From: Variovorax boronicumulans
GTDB lineage: Bacteria; Pseudomonadota; Gammaproteobacteria; Burkholderiales; Burkholderiaceae_C
Direction of reading: 5' to 3'
Assembly: GCF_029892485.1 (NCBI RefSeq)
Contig: NZ_JARXVG010000015.1
Location: forward strand, 62,001 to 126,000
DNA: 64,000 bases
Below are positions 45,707-56,242 of the stretch, in pieces (the first letter of the stretch is position 1; every line of letters starts with the position of its first letter). Below the pieces are notes generated by a model. That model was not told where the DNA came from. It did not search any database and saw only the letters and a list, made by a program, of their open reading frames with translations. The position numbers were made by a program, and so were the translations under genes.

Positions 45707-46615
45707 ATGTACACCACCCTCATCAGCGTCGAACAGCTCCAGCAACTGCAGAACAGCGATACGCCCCACATGGTGTTCGACTGCAGCTTCGAACTCATGA
45801 AACCCGAGGCCGGCCCGCAGCTCTACGCGGCCGCGCACATTCCCGGCGCGCAGTACGCCAACCTCGACACCGACCTCAGCGCAAAGCACGGCATGCCCGG
45901 CGCCCATGGCGATGTGGTGGTGGCGCAGGAAGACGGCGTGCCCGCCTCGGGTGGCCGCCACCCGCTGCCCAGCCGCGAGAAGTTCGCGGCCTGGCTCTCG
46001 AGCGTCGGCTTCTCCAACGACATGCAGGCCGTGGTGTACGACCGCAACGGCGCCAACTACTGCGGGCGCCTGTGGTGGATGCTCAAGTGGATGGGCCACG
46101 ACGCGGTGGCCGTTCTCGACGGCGGCCTGCAGGCCTGGCAGGCCGCGGGCGGCGAAGTGACCGACCACGAAGAACCCGCGCGTTTCCAGTCGAATTTCGT
46201 ACCGGACGAGCCGCTGGCCAGGCTGGTGACTACCGCCACCGTGTTGCATAGTCTCGGCCAACCTGACCAGCAGCTGATCGACGCACGGGCCGGTGCACGA
46301 TATCGCGGCGAGGTGGAACCTCTGGACCCGATTGCCGGTCACATCCCCGGGGCCCTGAACCGGCCCTTCGCCGACAACCTCGGCCCCGACGGCAAGTTCA
46401 AGCCGGCATCGCGATTGCGTGCCGAGTTCGAAGCGCTGCTCGCGGGACGCGATGCGGCGACGGTCGTCCACCAATGCGGCAGCGGCGTGAGCGCGGTGCC
46501 CAACCTGCTTGCGATGCAGATCGCCGGGCTCGGGACGACCGCGCTCTATGCCGGCAGCTGGAGCGAATGGAGCAACACGCCGGGGCTGCCGACCCGGCAA
46601 GGCGCAGAACCATGA
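45707..46615 (+). CDS. 3-mercaptopyruvate/thiosulfate sulfurtransferase (two rhodanese domains)
   Basis: A 302-residue protein with two rhodanese domains, the first inactive (about residues 1-145) and the second catalytic (about 165-295). The active-site loop is CGSGVSA with C257, which fits mercaptopyruvate sulfurtransferase (CGSGVT/S) better than classic rhodanese. It moves sulfane sulfur to thiol or cyanide acceptors in the cytoplasm. GAAGGAG precedes the start. The stop overlaps the ZrgA gene start by ATGA, tying it to the zinc operon. Confidence 0.9.
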   Translation: MYTTLISVEQLQQLQNSDTPHMVFDCSFELMKPEAGPQLYAAAHIPGAQYANLDTDLSAKHGMPGAHGDVVVAQEDGVPASGGRHPLPSREKFAAWLSSVGFSNDMQAVVYDRNGANYCGRLWWMLKWMGHDAVAVLDGGLQAWQAAGGEVTDHEEPARFQSNFVPDEPLARLVTTATVLHSLGQPDQQLIDARAGARYRGEVEPLDPIAGHIPGALNRPFADNLGPDGKFKPASRLRAEFEALLAGRDAATVVHQCGSGVSAVPNLLAMQIAGLGTTALYAGSWSEWSNTPGLPTRQGAEP

Positions 46616-47190
46616 AACACATCCGACTCCGACGCAACTCCGGTCTCGCAATCGCTGCAGCGCTTTTCGCAGCAGCCCCGTTCCTCTCCGCGCAAGCCCA
46701 GCAGCAGCATGCGCATGTGCACGGCCAGATGAAGCTGGACGTGGCCATCGACGGTCCCACGGTGGTGATCGACATGGAATCCCCGCTCGACAACATCGTC
46801 GGCTTCGAACGCGCACCGAAGACCGATGCCGAGAAGAAAACCGTGGCCGACGCCATCGCCCAATTGCGCGCGGCCGACAAGCTCTTTGCCATCGACCCCG
46901 CTGCCAACTGCAAGCTCGGCCCGGTCGACCTGCGCTCCGGCGCGCTCGGCCTCGGCAACCCCGACCCGAACGAGCCCGTGGGTCATGCGGACCTCGACGC
47001 CACCTTCTCCTTCAACTGCACCAATGCAGCGGCTGCGAAGTTCATCGACCTGAACCTGTTCAGCGTGTTCAAGGGCCTGCGCCAGATCGATTCGCAGATC
47101 GCTTCGTCGCAAGGCCAGTTCAAGCGCCAGCTCAAGCGCCCCACAGGTGCGCAGGCGGCCCAGCCCGCACGCCTTGGCTGGGGCAAGTAA
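46612..47190 (+). CDS. zrgA: ZrgA-type periplasmic zinc-binding protein (DUF2796)
   Basis: A 192-residue exported protein with a signal peptide ending SAQA near residue 30, followed by HAHVHGQMKLDVAIDG, the histidine-containing opening of DUF2796. Homologues ZrgA in Vibrio and PA4063 in Pseudomonas belong to zinc-starvation operons with an ABC ATPase and FtsX-type permease, the order seen here. It is presumed to bind zinc in the periplasm. No long His-rich loop is present and no Zur box was recognised upstream. Confidence 0.8.
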   Translation: MKHIRLRRNSGLAIAAALFAAAPFLSAQAQQQHAHVHGQMKLDVAIDGPTVVIDMESPLDNIVGFERAPKTDAEKKTVADAIAQLRAADKLFAIDPAANCKLGPVDLRSGALGLGNPDPNEPVGHADLDATFSFNCTNAAAAKFIDLNLFSVFKGLRQIDSQIASSQGQFKRQLKRPTGAQAAQPARLGWGK

Positions 47191-47194
47191 GACT

Positions 47195-47941
47195 GTGAAC
47201 ACCGCCTTGCAGGCCGACCCGACGCCCCTGCGCGTCGTGCTTGCGGCCGAATCGCTGCGCTTTGCGTGGCCCGGCGTGAAGACGCCGTGCATCGACATCG
47301 AGGCCTTCCGCATCACCGCCGGTGAATCGGTGTTCCTGCATGGCCCGAGCGGCTGCGGCAAGAGCACGCTGCTGTCGCTGCTGGCGGGCGTGCTGGTGGC
47401 CGACGAGGGCCGCGTCACGCTGCTGGGACACGACTGGTCCAAGCTCTCGGGCGCCGCGCGCGACCGCTGCCGCGTGGCGCACGTGGGCTACATCTTCCAG
47501 CAGTTCAACCTGCTGCCTTACCTGAGCGTGCTCGACAACGTGCTGCTGCCCTGCCGCTTCTCGGCCCGGCGCGAGGCGCAGGCCGCGCGCAGCGGCAGCT
47601 CGCGCGAAGAAGCCGAACACCTGCTCGACCAGATGGGCCTGGACCGCAACCTCTGGAAGCGCCAGGCACTGCAGCTCTCCGTGGGCCAGCAGCAGCGCGT
47701 GGCCGCGGCGCGCGCGCTCATCGGCCAGCCCGAGGTGGTGATTGCCGACGAGCCGACCTCCGCGCTCGACGAAGACCGGCGCGAAGCCTTTCTCGACGTG
47801 TTGCTCACGGCCTGCGCGGTGAACCACAGCGCGCTCGTGTTCGTGAGCCATGACCAGCGCATTGCGCAGCGCTTTGCGCGGCATGTGCTGCTGCCTGAGA
47901 TCAATCGCGCGGCATCCAGCGCAATGGCGGTGGATGCATGA
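47195..47941 (+). CDS. ABC transporter ATPase of the ZrgA-type operon (LolD/MacB-like)
   Basis: A 248-residue ATPase. Walker A is GPSGCGKST near residue 52, the signature is LSVGQQQR near residue 165 and Walker B is VVIADEPTSALD near residue 190. The start is taken as the GTG at 47195, just after the ZrgA stop; an earlier in-frame start would lie inside that gene. It belongs to the MacB/LolD group that drives FtsX-type permeases, encoded next with an ATGA overlap. Confidence 0.87.
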   Translation: MNTALQADPTPLRVVLAAESLRFAWPGVKTPCIDIEAFRITAGESVFLHGPSGCGKSTLLSLLAGVLVADEGRVTLLGHDWSKLSGAARDRCRVAHVGYIFQQFNLLPYLSVLDNVLLPCRFSARREAQAARSGSSREEAEHLLDQMGLDRNLWKRQALQLSVGQQQRVAAARALIGQPEVVIADEPTSALDEDRREAFLDVLLTACAVNHSALVFVSHDQRIAQRFARHVLLPEINRAASSAMAVDA

Positions 47942-49200
47942 ACGCACTCTTCTCGATTGCGTGGCGCAGCGCCTGGAACCGCCGCTTCACGCTCGCGCTT
48001 ACCGTGTTCTCGATTGCGCTCTCGACCTTCCTGCTGCTCGGCGTGGAACGCATCCGCACCGAACTGCGCGAGAACTTCGCGTCGTCCGTCTCGGGCACCG
48101 ACCTCATCGTCGGCGCGCGCACCGGCTCCACGCAGCTCTTGCTGTACTCGGTGTTCCGCATCGGTGCGGCCACCAACAACATCTCGTGGAAGAGCGTGCA
48201 GGCGCTGGCCGCGCACCAGGGCGTCGACTGGGTCGTGCCGTTGTCGCTGGGCGATTCGCACCGCGGCTTCGCGGTGCTGGCCACCTCGCCCGAGTACTTC
48301 GCGCGCTTTCGCTACGGCGACAAGCAGTTGTTGAAGCTGCGCGAGGGCAAGCCCTTCAGCGAACTCTTCGATGCGGTGGTCGGTGCGGAAGTGGCCGACA
48401 AGCTCGGCTACCACTTGGGCCAGAAGATCACGCTCGCCCACGGCAGCGGCGAACTCAACGTGGCCGAGCATGCCGACAAGCCCTTCACCGTGGTCGGCGT
48501 GCTCGCGCGCACCGGCACGCCGGTCGACCGCACGGTGCACATCGGCCTGGAGGCCATGGAAGCCATCCACCTCGAATGGGTGGGCGGCGCGCCGATGCCG
48601 GGCGTGAAGATTCCCGCCGAGCAGGTGCGCAAGTTCGACCTCACGCCCAAGAACGTGACGGCCGCGCTCGTGGGCCTGAAGAACCGCGCCGCGGTGTTCG
48701 GCGTGCAGCGCTGGATTTCGACCTACAACGGCGAACCGCTGATGGCTATCCTTCCCGGCGTGGCGCTCGACGAACTCTGGAGCGTGATCGGCATCGGCGA
48801 GAACGCGCTCTTGCTGATGTCGGCCCTGGTCGCGCTCGTCAGCCTCGCGGGCCTGGTCTCGGTGGTGATGGCAGGCCTGAACGAGCGGCGGCGCGAACTG
48901 GCCGTGCTGCGCGCCGTGGGCGCGGGTTTGCGCCATGTGCTGGCGCTGCTCGCGCTCGAAGGCGCCATGGTCACCGTGCTGGGCGTGGCCTTCGGCGTGG
49001 TGATGGCGGTGCTCGGCATCGCCCTGCTGTCGCCGTGGCTGCAGTCGCAGTTCGGGCTGACACTGAGCCTCTCGGAACCTACACTCAACGAATGGCTGCT
49101 GATGGCGAGCCTGCTGGTCGCAGGTTGGCTGGCAAGCCTCTTGCCTGGCATCCGTGCCTACCGACTCTCACTGGCGGACGGCCTCTCACCGAGGATTTGA
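47938..49200 (+). CDS. FtsX-type ABC permease of the ZrgA-type operon
   Basis: A 420-residue protein with one N-terminal membrane segment (about residues 15-35), a periplasmic MacB-core-like domain (about 40-270) and three C-terminal segments within an FtsX domain (VSVVMAGLNERRRELAVLRAVGAG near residue 300). It starts in overlap with the ATPase gene. Such permeases couple cytoplasmic ATP hydrolysis to periplasmic events and usually do not form a classic import channel, so how zinc would move is unclear. Confidence 0.87.
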   Translation: MNALFSIAWRSAWNRRFTLALTVFSIALSTFLLLGVERIRTELRENFASSVSGTDLIVGARTGSTQLLLYSVFRIGAATNNISWKSVQALAAHQGVDWVVPLSLGDSHRGFAVLATSPEYFARFRYGDKQLLKLREGKPFSELFDAVVGAEVADKLGYHLGQKITLAHGSGELNVAEHADKPFTVVGVLARTGTPVDRTVHIGLEAMEAIHLEWVGGAPMPGVKIPAEQVRKFDLTPKNVTAALVGLKNRAAVFGVQRWISTYNGEPLMAILPGVALDELWSVIGIGENALLLMSALVALVSLAGLVSVVMAGLNERRRELAVLRAVGAGLRHVLALLALEGAMVTVLGVAFGVVMAVLGIALLSPWLQSQFGLTLSLSEPTLNEWLLMASLLVAGWLASLLPGIRAYRLSLADGLSPRI

Positions 49201-49203
49201 ACC

Positions 49204-49830
49204 ATGAAGACCTCCACGATCCAAGCTTTCACTCGCCTTTCAATGCTGCTCGCCGGTGCCGGCCTCGCAGCGGCCGCGTGGGCCGCCGAGCCCGCGCCCA
49301 AGGACACCACCGCATCGAACCCGCTCGGCGGCAAGGCGGCAGCACCCGTCGTCGCCAAGGGCACGCCGGGCCAGCCGCGCCAGATCACCTGGGAAGAGCT
49401 GGTGCCCAAGGACTGGGACCCGGCCAAGGAGTTCAAGGGCATGGACCTGAGCGCGCTGGACGACGGCGACCCGCGCGCCAACGAGATGCTCATGAAGATG
49501 CAGGAGGTGTCGAACAACGCGCCGACCAACCCCGCGATGAATGGCGCCGAGATCAAGATCCCGGGCTTCATCGTGCCGCTCGAAGAGGCCAAGGGCGAAG
49601 TCACCGAGTTCCTGCTCGTGCCCTACTTCGGCGCCTGCATCCACACGCCGCCGCCGCCGGCCAACCAGATCCTGCACGTCATTCCGCAGAAGGGCGCCAA
49701 GTTCCGCGCCATGGACACGGTGTGGGTCACCGGCAAGCTGCAGACACAGCGCAACGATTCCATGATGGGCGTGAGCGGCTACCACGTGAGCGCCACCAGC
49801 GTCACCAAGTACTCCGGCGGCGCCAAGTAG
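49204..49830 (+). CDS. DUF3299 periplasmic protein of the ZrgA-type operon
   Basis: A 208-residue exported protein with signal peptide MKTSTIQAFTRLSMLLAGAG...AWAAE. The DUF3299 domain is at about residues 60-205, with MNGAEIKIPGFIVPLEE and LVPYFGACIHTPPPPANQ. The cysteine and histidine in GACIHTPPPP suggest metal binding. It follows the permease by 3 bases and completes the four-gene set. Homologues occur at the same operon position in Pseudomonas. Confidence 0.85.
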   Translation: MKTSTIQAFTRLSMLLAGAGLAAAAWAAEPAPKDTTASNPLGGKAAAPVVAKGTPGQPRQITWEELVPKDWDPAKEFKGMDLSALDDGDPRANEMLMKMQEVSNNAPTNPAMNGAEIKIPGFIVPLEEAKGEVTEFLLVPYFGACIHTPPPPANQILHVIPQKGAKFRAMDTVWVTGKLQTQRNDSMMGVSGYHVSATSVTKYSGGAK

Positions 49831-49845
49831 GCGACGGTTGCCCGC

Positions 49846-49865
49846 GTGTGGGCGGTGCCCCACAC
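49846..49865 (+). terminator. Possible terminator or hairpin after the zinc operon
   Basis: GTGTGGG (49846-49852) and CCCACAC (49859-49865) form a perfect 7-bp stem with a 6-base loop, 16 bases after the DUF3299 stop. No T-tract follows, so it is not a standard intrinsic terminator. Confidence 0.35.
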
Positions 49866-49983
49866 CGGCAGCAGGGCCCGGACGACACAGACGGTTGCAT
49901 CACAGGCGCAGGATCGGTCATCGCAGACCGTCAGGGACCGTTGAGAGAGTCAGGCGTGACGTCGGCGCCTTGATGGAACTCCT

Positions 49984-52083
<2,100 letters not shown>

Positions 52084-52114
52084 AACCGAGGCCGTCCGGC
52101 CGCCCTCGCGCCGC

Positions 52115-53383
52115 TTACTGCTTGCCGATCTCGGTCAGCAGGCGTGTGACGAGGTAGATGCGCGGCACGATCGAATCGACTTCGATGTATTCGTCGCGTG
52201 CGTGATACCCGAAGCCCGCGAGGCCGAAGCTCTCGACCACCGTGGCCTTGCCCGAGCGGCCCGCATAGCCCGCATCGGTGCCGCCGCCGGTCATCGGCGT
52301 GAGCGCGAGGTCGCGGTCGATTTCCTTGTAGATCGCCTGCGCCTTCTCGGCCAGTGCACGGCCCTTCGCGCCCGCCACGAAAGCCGGGCGGCCGACCTCG
52401 ACCTTCACCGTCGTCTCCGTGTCGGGGATCAGCTTGCCGCTCGCGATCTTCGCCTGCAGCACTTCATTGAGTTTTTTCTCGGCACCCGGCTGCGTGATGC
52501 GGATGTCGCCCAGCGCCTGCGCCTTCTCGGTGATCTGGTTGATCGGGCCGGTGGCGCGCGCCACGGTCCAGTTGAGCGTCACGCCCGGAATGTCCTTCGC
52601 AAGGTCCTTGGTCTGCAGCATCTGGTACGACAGTTCGTACAGCGCGTTGCGGCCCAGCTCGGGCGCGGCGCCCGCGTGCGCCGCGCGGCCCTTCACTTCC
52701 ATCGTGGCCTGCGCGATGCCGGCTGCGCCCAGCAGCAGCGACTCGCCCTTGGCCACCGACTTGGCAGCCGTCGGCTCGAACGACAGCACCGTGTCGTGCA
52801 GATCGGCCGTGGTGGCGATGAGTTCGCCCGAACCCACCGAGCCCACTTCTTCATCGGGGTTCACGAGCACCGTGAGCGTGTCGTAGTCGCGCCAGCCCGC
52901 ATCGGCCAGGATCTTGAGCGAGGCCAGCATCACCGCGATGCCGCCCTTGTCGTCGGCGATGCCCGGGCCGTAGATGCGATTGCCGTCCACCTTGTAGGGC
53001 TGGCTGCCGAGGATGCCGGCGGCATACACCGTGTCCATGTGGCCCTGCAGCATGATCTTGCGCTTGCCGGTGCCCTTGAGCGTGCCGATGATGATGTCGG
53101 CGCCCGCGCCGGCCTCCGTCTTGCGGCGCTCGGTCTTGAAGCCCGCGGCCTTCAGGCGGCCCTCGATCACATCGGCCATCTTGAGGAGGCCCTCGACATT
53201 CAGGCTGCCCGATTCGATCTGCACCATCTCCTTGAGGTTGTCGATGACGGCGGGTTGCGCCTTCTCGGCGGCGGCGAGCAGTTTCGCGTCGGGCGCGGCC
53301 TGCGCGGCGACGGCGCCCAGGGCGAAGCCGCAGGCGATGGCGACGGAGCGCAGGGCGAAGAAGGACGAGGAGCGCATGGTCAT
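52115..53383 (-). CDS. M20-family metallopeptidase, exported (carboxypeptidase G2-like)
   Basis: A 422-residue protein with a signal peptide (MTMRSSSFFALRSVAIACGFALGAVAAQA). Metal-site motifs are LQGHMDTVYA near residue 115, DDKGG near residue 145, NPDEEVGS near residue 178 and a C-terminal GYHARDEYIEVD. This matches M20 exopeptidases of the glutamate carboxypeptidase type, active in the periplasm and releasing a C-terminal amino acid. The actual substrate is unknown. It is convergent with the DUF3300 gene and divergent from the VOC gene. Confidence 0.9.
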   Translation of the reverse strand: MTMRSSSFFALRSVAIACGFALGAVAAQAAPDAKLLAAAEKAQPAVIDNLKEMVQIESGSLNVEGLLKMADVIEGRLKAAGFKTERRKTEAGAGADIIIGTLKGTGKRKIMLQGHMDTVYAAGILGSQPYKVDGNRIYGPGIADDKGGIAVMLASLKILADAGWRDYDTLTVLVNPDEEVGSVGSGELIATTADLHDTVLSFEPTAAKSVAKGESLLLGAAGIAQATMEVKGRAAHAGAAPELGRNALYELSYQMLQTKDLAKDIPGVTLNWTVARATGPINQITEKAQALGDIRITQPGAEKKLNEVLQAKIASGKLIPDTETTVKVEVGRPAFVAGAKGRALAEKAQAIYKEIDRDLALTPMTGGGTDAGYAGRSGKATVVESFGLAGFGYHARDEYIEVDSIVPRIYLVTRLLTEIGKQ

Positions 53384-53472
53384 GGTGGTTCTCTTTTCTC
53401 GAAATGAATGGCGGGCGCCAGCATAGCGAGCCGGAGCGGGAATGCGGCGCAAATCGGCGACAGCGCGATGAC

Positions 53473-53502
53473 TTGACGGGCGTTGTCCCGAACGCGTACA
53501 AG
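53473..53502 (+). promoter_or_regulatory. Candidate promoter of the VOC protein gene
   Basis: TTGACG (53473-53478) and TACAAG (53497-53502) with an 18-base spacer, 118 bases before the VOC start, in the 236-base divergent gap. Nothing else was recognised in that gap. Confidence 0.4.
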
Positions 53503-53619
53503 GCACGCAGACACCGGACCGATTGCTCGACCGGGATGAGCACCGGCGCGATGCCGCGCCATCCGGCCCGGACGCCGATTCCCCATGCCACGACGCCGTT
53601 GAAAGAGGACCCCAAGCAC

Positions 53620-54054
53620 ATGACAATCAAGCGAATGGACAACGTCCTGATCGTTGTCGACGATCTCGAAGCGGTGAAGGCTTTCTTCATCGAGCTGGGC
53701 CTCGAACTCGAGGGCCAATCCACAGTGGAAGGGCCTGATGTCGGGAGCCTCATAGGCCTTGGAGACGTCCGGGCCACCCTCGCGATGCTGCGCACTCCCG
53801 ATGGGCAGGGAATCGAACTGGACAAGTTCCACACGCCGGCGGCGGTCAGGTTCGGTCCCGTGGACGCGCCCGTGAACGCCTTGGGTCTTCGTCGCATCAT
53901 GTTTGCCGTCGATGACATCGACGCCGTCGTTTCGCGGATGCAGGCCCATGGCGCAGAACTCATTGGCCAGATGCAGTACGAGAAATCGTATCGGCTCGCC
54001 TACATCCGCGGGCCTGAGGGCATCATCGTCGGGCTTGCCGAGCAACTCGGCTGA
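53620..54054 (+). CDS. VOC (glyoxalase/bleomycin-resistance) superfamily protein
   Basis: A 144-residue protein with two beta-alpha-beta-beta-beta modules (about residues 5-65 and 80-142). It opens MDNVLIVVDDLEAVKAFFIELGLELEG and ends with YIRGPEGIIVGLAEQLG. Members bind a divalent metal and include glyoxalases, epimerases, resistance proteins and dioxygenases. No specific role can be chosen. GAAAGAGGA precedes the ATG by 10 bases. Codon use is somewhat less GC-biased than in neighbouring genes. Confidence 0.88.
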   Translation: MTIKRMDNVLIVVDDLEAVKAFFIELGLELEGQSTVEGPDVGSLIGLGDVRATLAMLRTPDGQGIELDKFHTPAAVRFGPVDAPVNALGLRRIMFAVDDIDAVVSRMQAHGAELIGQMQYEKSYRLAYIRGPEGIIVGLAEQLG

Positions 54055-54128
54055 GGGGGCTGCGCGAAGCTCGTCGCGATGGCCGTGGCGTAGATGGGTT
54101 GCGGTCTGCCGCCGACAGGCCAGACCAC

Positions 54129-54842
54129 TCAACCCTTGCTGCCGCGCGCCGTCTTCTTCGCCGCGGCCACCTTGCGCGCCGGCTTCAGCGCAGGCGCCTC
54201 GCGCGCCGACTTCATGTGCCCGCTCTCCCCCGAGGTCACGCCGACGATCTTCGCGAGCTGCCGGCTCACGCTCACGTACGCATGGCCGATGCTGCTGTCG
54301 TAGTACAGCGAATCGCCGCGCGCCAGGTGCACCACTTCGCCCGTGTCGAAGTGCACCTCGATCTCGCCCGACAGCACATAGGCGAACTCCTCGCCCGGAT
54401 GCCGTGCGAAGTCTTCCGGGCCGTTGATGCGGCGCGCATGCACCGTGCCGACGACGGGGCTCATCTGCTTGCCGGCCGCCGTGGTGCCGAGGAACTCGTA
54501 GGCGAACGAGAGACCGCGGTAGACCACGCCCTTGCCCGCGCGCGTGACCACCGGCCCGTCGAATTGCGCGGGCTTGACGCCGGCGCCCGCGAACATCGCG
54601 TTCATGTCCATCTCCAGCGCGCGACCCAGCGCGGCGAAGTTCTCGTAGCCCAGCGCGAGCTGGCCGCGCTCCGCACGCGAGATGGTGGTGATCGACACGC
54701 CCGAACGCTCGGCCAGTTGCGCCAGCGTCCAGCCGAAGCGCTTGCGCGCGGTGCGCAGGCGGTGACCGAAAGTGGTGCGGTCCAGCGTGGGCGCCTCGTC
54801 CTTTTGCTTCGTCCCCGGCTTGGTCCCTGTGTGTGGATTCAC
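54129..54842 (-). CDS. XRE-family regulator with C-terminal cupin domain
   Basis: A 237-residue regulator starting at a GTG at 54842 with AGAGAAAG six bases upstream. A longer frame back to 55004 would run through the operators. The helix-turn-helix is at about residues 25-80 (FGWTLAQLAERSGVSITTISRAERGQLALG). The cupin is at about 140-210 (HPGEEFAYVLSGEIEVHFDTGEVVHLARGDSLYYD). The end is a basic Lys/Ala/Arg tail resembling histone H1-like tails, unusual for the family. It is divergent from the amino-acid oxidase gene and probably controls it and itself. Confidence 0.88.
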   Translation of the reverse strand: MNPHTGTKPGTKQKDEAPTLDRTTFGHRLRTARKRFGWTLAQLAERSGVSITTISRAERGQLALGYENFAALGRALEMDMNAMFAGAGVKPAQFDGPVVTRAGKGVVYRGLSFAYEFLGTTAAGKQMSPVVGTVHARRINGPEDFARHPGEEFAYVLSGEIEVHFDTGEVVHLARGDSLYYDSSIGHAYVSVSRQLAKIVGVTSGESGHMKSAREAPALKPARKVAAAKKTARGSKG

Positions 54843-54929
54843 GCTTGGCTTTCTCTTTGTGGTGCATGGCGATTCTGCCAGCGGGGCCGCGCACCATCCA
54901 TGGCAACCCGGATGACGCAGGCGCGGAAG

Positions 54930-54943
54930 TTGCGTATACGCAA
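54930..54943. promoter_or_regulatory. Operator palindrome 1 of the XRE-cupin regulator
   Basis: A perfect 14-base palindrome TTGCGTATACGCAA in the 204-base gap between the regulator and the oxidase gene. The same core recurs at 55007-55026. Confidence 0.7.
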
Positions 54944-54944
54944 A

Positions 54945-54958
54945 TTGCATTGACGCAA
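54945..54958. promoter_or_regulatory. Degenerate operator copy next to palindrome 1
   Basis: TTGCATTGACGCAA keeps the outer TTGC and ACGCAA of the perfect palindrome. Its centre is 15 bases from the centre of palindrome 1, so two dimers could sit side by side. Confidence 0.5.
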
Positions 54959-55006
54959 ATTTCACCGATACGGTGCACCATGGTTTCCCCTTGGTCAGCT
55001 GCAAAT

Positions 55007-55026
55007 AATTTGCGTATACGCAAATT
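55007..55026. promoter_or_regulatory. Operator palindrome 2, before the amino-acid oxidase gene
   Basis: A perfect 20-base palindrome AATTTGCGTATACGCAAATT ending 20 bases before the oxidase ATG at 55047. Its position overlaps the likely promoter or transcription start of the oxidase operon, so binding should repress it. Centre-to-centre distance to palindrome 1 is 80 bases. Confidence 0.75.
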
Positions 55027-55046
55027 TCTTCCTACACTTTTCAGCG

Positions 55047-56207
55047 ATGACTCTCAGCACAACAACACTTACCGTGGCCGACTACCTCGTGATCGGCGGC
55101 GGCATTGCCGGGGCTTCGGTGGCCCACTGGCTCGCGCCGCATGCCAGCGTGATCCTTCTGGAACGCGAAGCGCAACCGGGCTACCACTCCACCGGCCGCT
55201 CGGCCGCGCTCTTCATGGAAAGCTACGGCACGCCGCAGGTGCGCGCCCTCACCATGGCGAGCCGCGCGTTTCTTCAACATCCTCCCGAGGGCTTCTCCGA
55301 ACACCCGCTGCTCACGCCGCGCGGCGCGCTGATGGTCGGCGGCACGGCGCAACTCGCAGAACTCGACGCCCACTGGGACGTGCTGCGCGCCATGGACACG
55401 GGCGCCAAGCGCCTGAGCAGTGAAGAAGCGCTCGCGATGGTGCCCGCCCTGCGTCCCGAGCAGGTGGCCGGCGGCGTGTACGAACCCGAAGCGGCCGACA
55501 TGGATGTGCATGCCATCCACCAGGGCTATCTGCGCGGCATGCGCAAGGCGGGCGGCAAGCTGGTGTGCGATGCGGAAGTCACGGCCATCGAGCGCATCGG
55601 CGAACGCTGGCGCGTGACGGCCGGCGGCAATGTCTACGAAGCGCCGGTGCTGCTCAATGCCGCGGGCGCATGGGTCGATACCGTCGCGAAGCTCGCAGGC
55701 GTGCGCCCCCTGGGCATCGAGCCGCGCCGCCGCTCGGCCTTCATCTTCGCGCCGCCCGAAGGCGAGAGCGTTGCGCACTGGCCGATGGTCTTCAATGCCG
55801 ACGAAGGCTGGTACATCAAGCCCGATGCCGGCATGCTGCTCGGCTCGCCGGCCAATGCCGACCCGGTCGATCCGCAGGACGTGCAGCCCGAGGAGCTGGA
55901 CATCGCCATCGCGATCCACCGCATCGAGGAGGCGACCACGCTGGCCATCCGCCGCCCCACGCGCACCTGGGCGGGCCTGCGTTCCTTCGTGGCCGACGGC
56001 GACCTGGTCGGCGGCTTCGAGCCCGATGCGCCCGGCTTCTTCTGGGTCGCGGCACAGGGTGGCTACGGCATCCAGACCTCGGCGGCGATGGGCGAAGCCT
56101 GCGCCGCACTGGCACGCGGGCTGCCATTGCCCGAGCGCATCGCGGCCTTCGGGCTCACGGCCGAAATGCTCGGGCCGCAGCGCCTGCGCACCGCTGCAGT
56201 CGCCTGA
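55047..56207 (+). CDS. FAD-dependent amino-acid oxidoreductase (DAO family)
   Basis: A 386-residue flavoprotein of the D-amino-acid oxidase/glycine oxidase fold. The dinucleotide motif is YLVIGGGIAGASVAHWL at about residues 13-29, followed by GYHSTGRSAALF near residue 47 and a C-terminal FFWVAAQGGYGIQTSAAMG near residue 332. It likely oxidatively deaminates an amino acid or dehydrogenates a D-amino or imino acid. It leads an operon-like run (M81 peptidase, Dpp importer, D-aminoacylase), which favours a D-amino acid. The stereochemistry is inferred from context. Confidence 0.87.
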   Translation: MTLSTTTLTVADYLVIGGGIAGASVAHWLAPHASVILLEREAQPGYHSTGRSAALFMESYGTPQVRALTMASRAFLQHPPEGFSEHPLLTPRGALMVGGTAQLAELDAHWDVLRAMDTGAKRLSSEEALAMVPALRPEQVAGGVYEPEAADMDVHAIHQGYLRGMRKAGGKLVCDAEVTAIERIGERWRVTAGGNVYEAPVLLNAAGAWVDTVAKLAGVRPLGIEPRRRSAFIFAPPEGESVAHWPMVFNADEGWYIKPDAGMLLGSPANADPVDPQDVQPEELDIAIAIHRIEEATTLAIRRPTRTWAGLRSFVADGDLVGGFEPDAPGFFWVAAQGGYGIQTSAAMGEACAALARGLPLPERIAAFGLTAEMLGPQRLRTAAVA

Positions 56208-56242
56208 CAAGACACTCCCACAACAACCACAGAGACAACCCC

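Noticed and set aside
54843..55004. An upstream extension of the XRE-cupin protein to a TTG at 55004
   Set aside because: It would translate through palindrome 1 and its degenerate copy. The extra residues have no family match, and the GTG at 54842 has a suitable ribosome-binding site.
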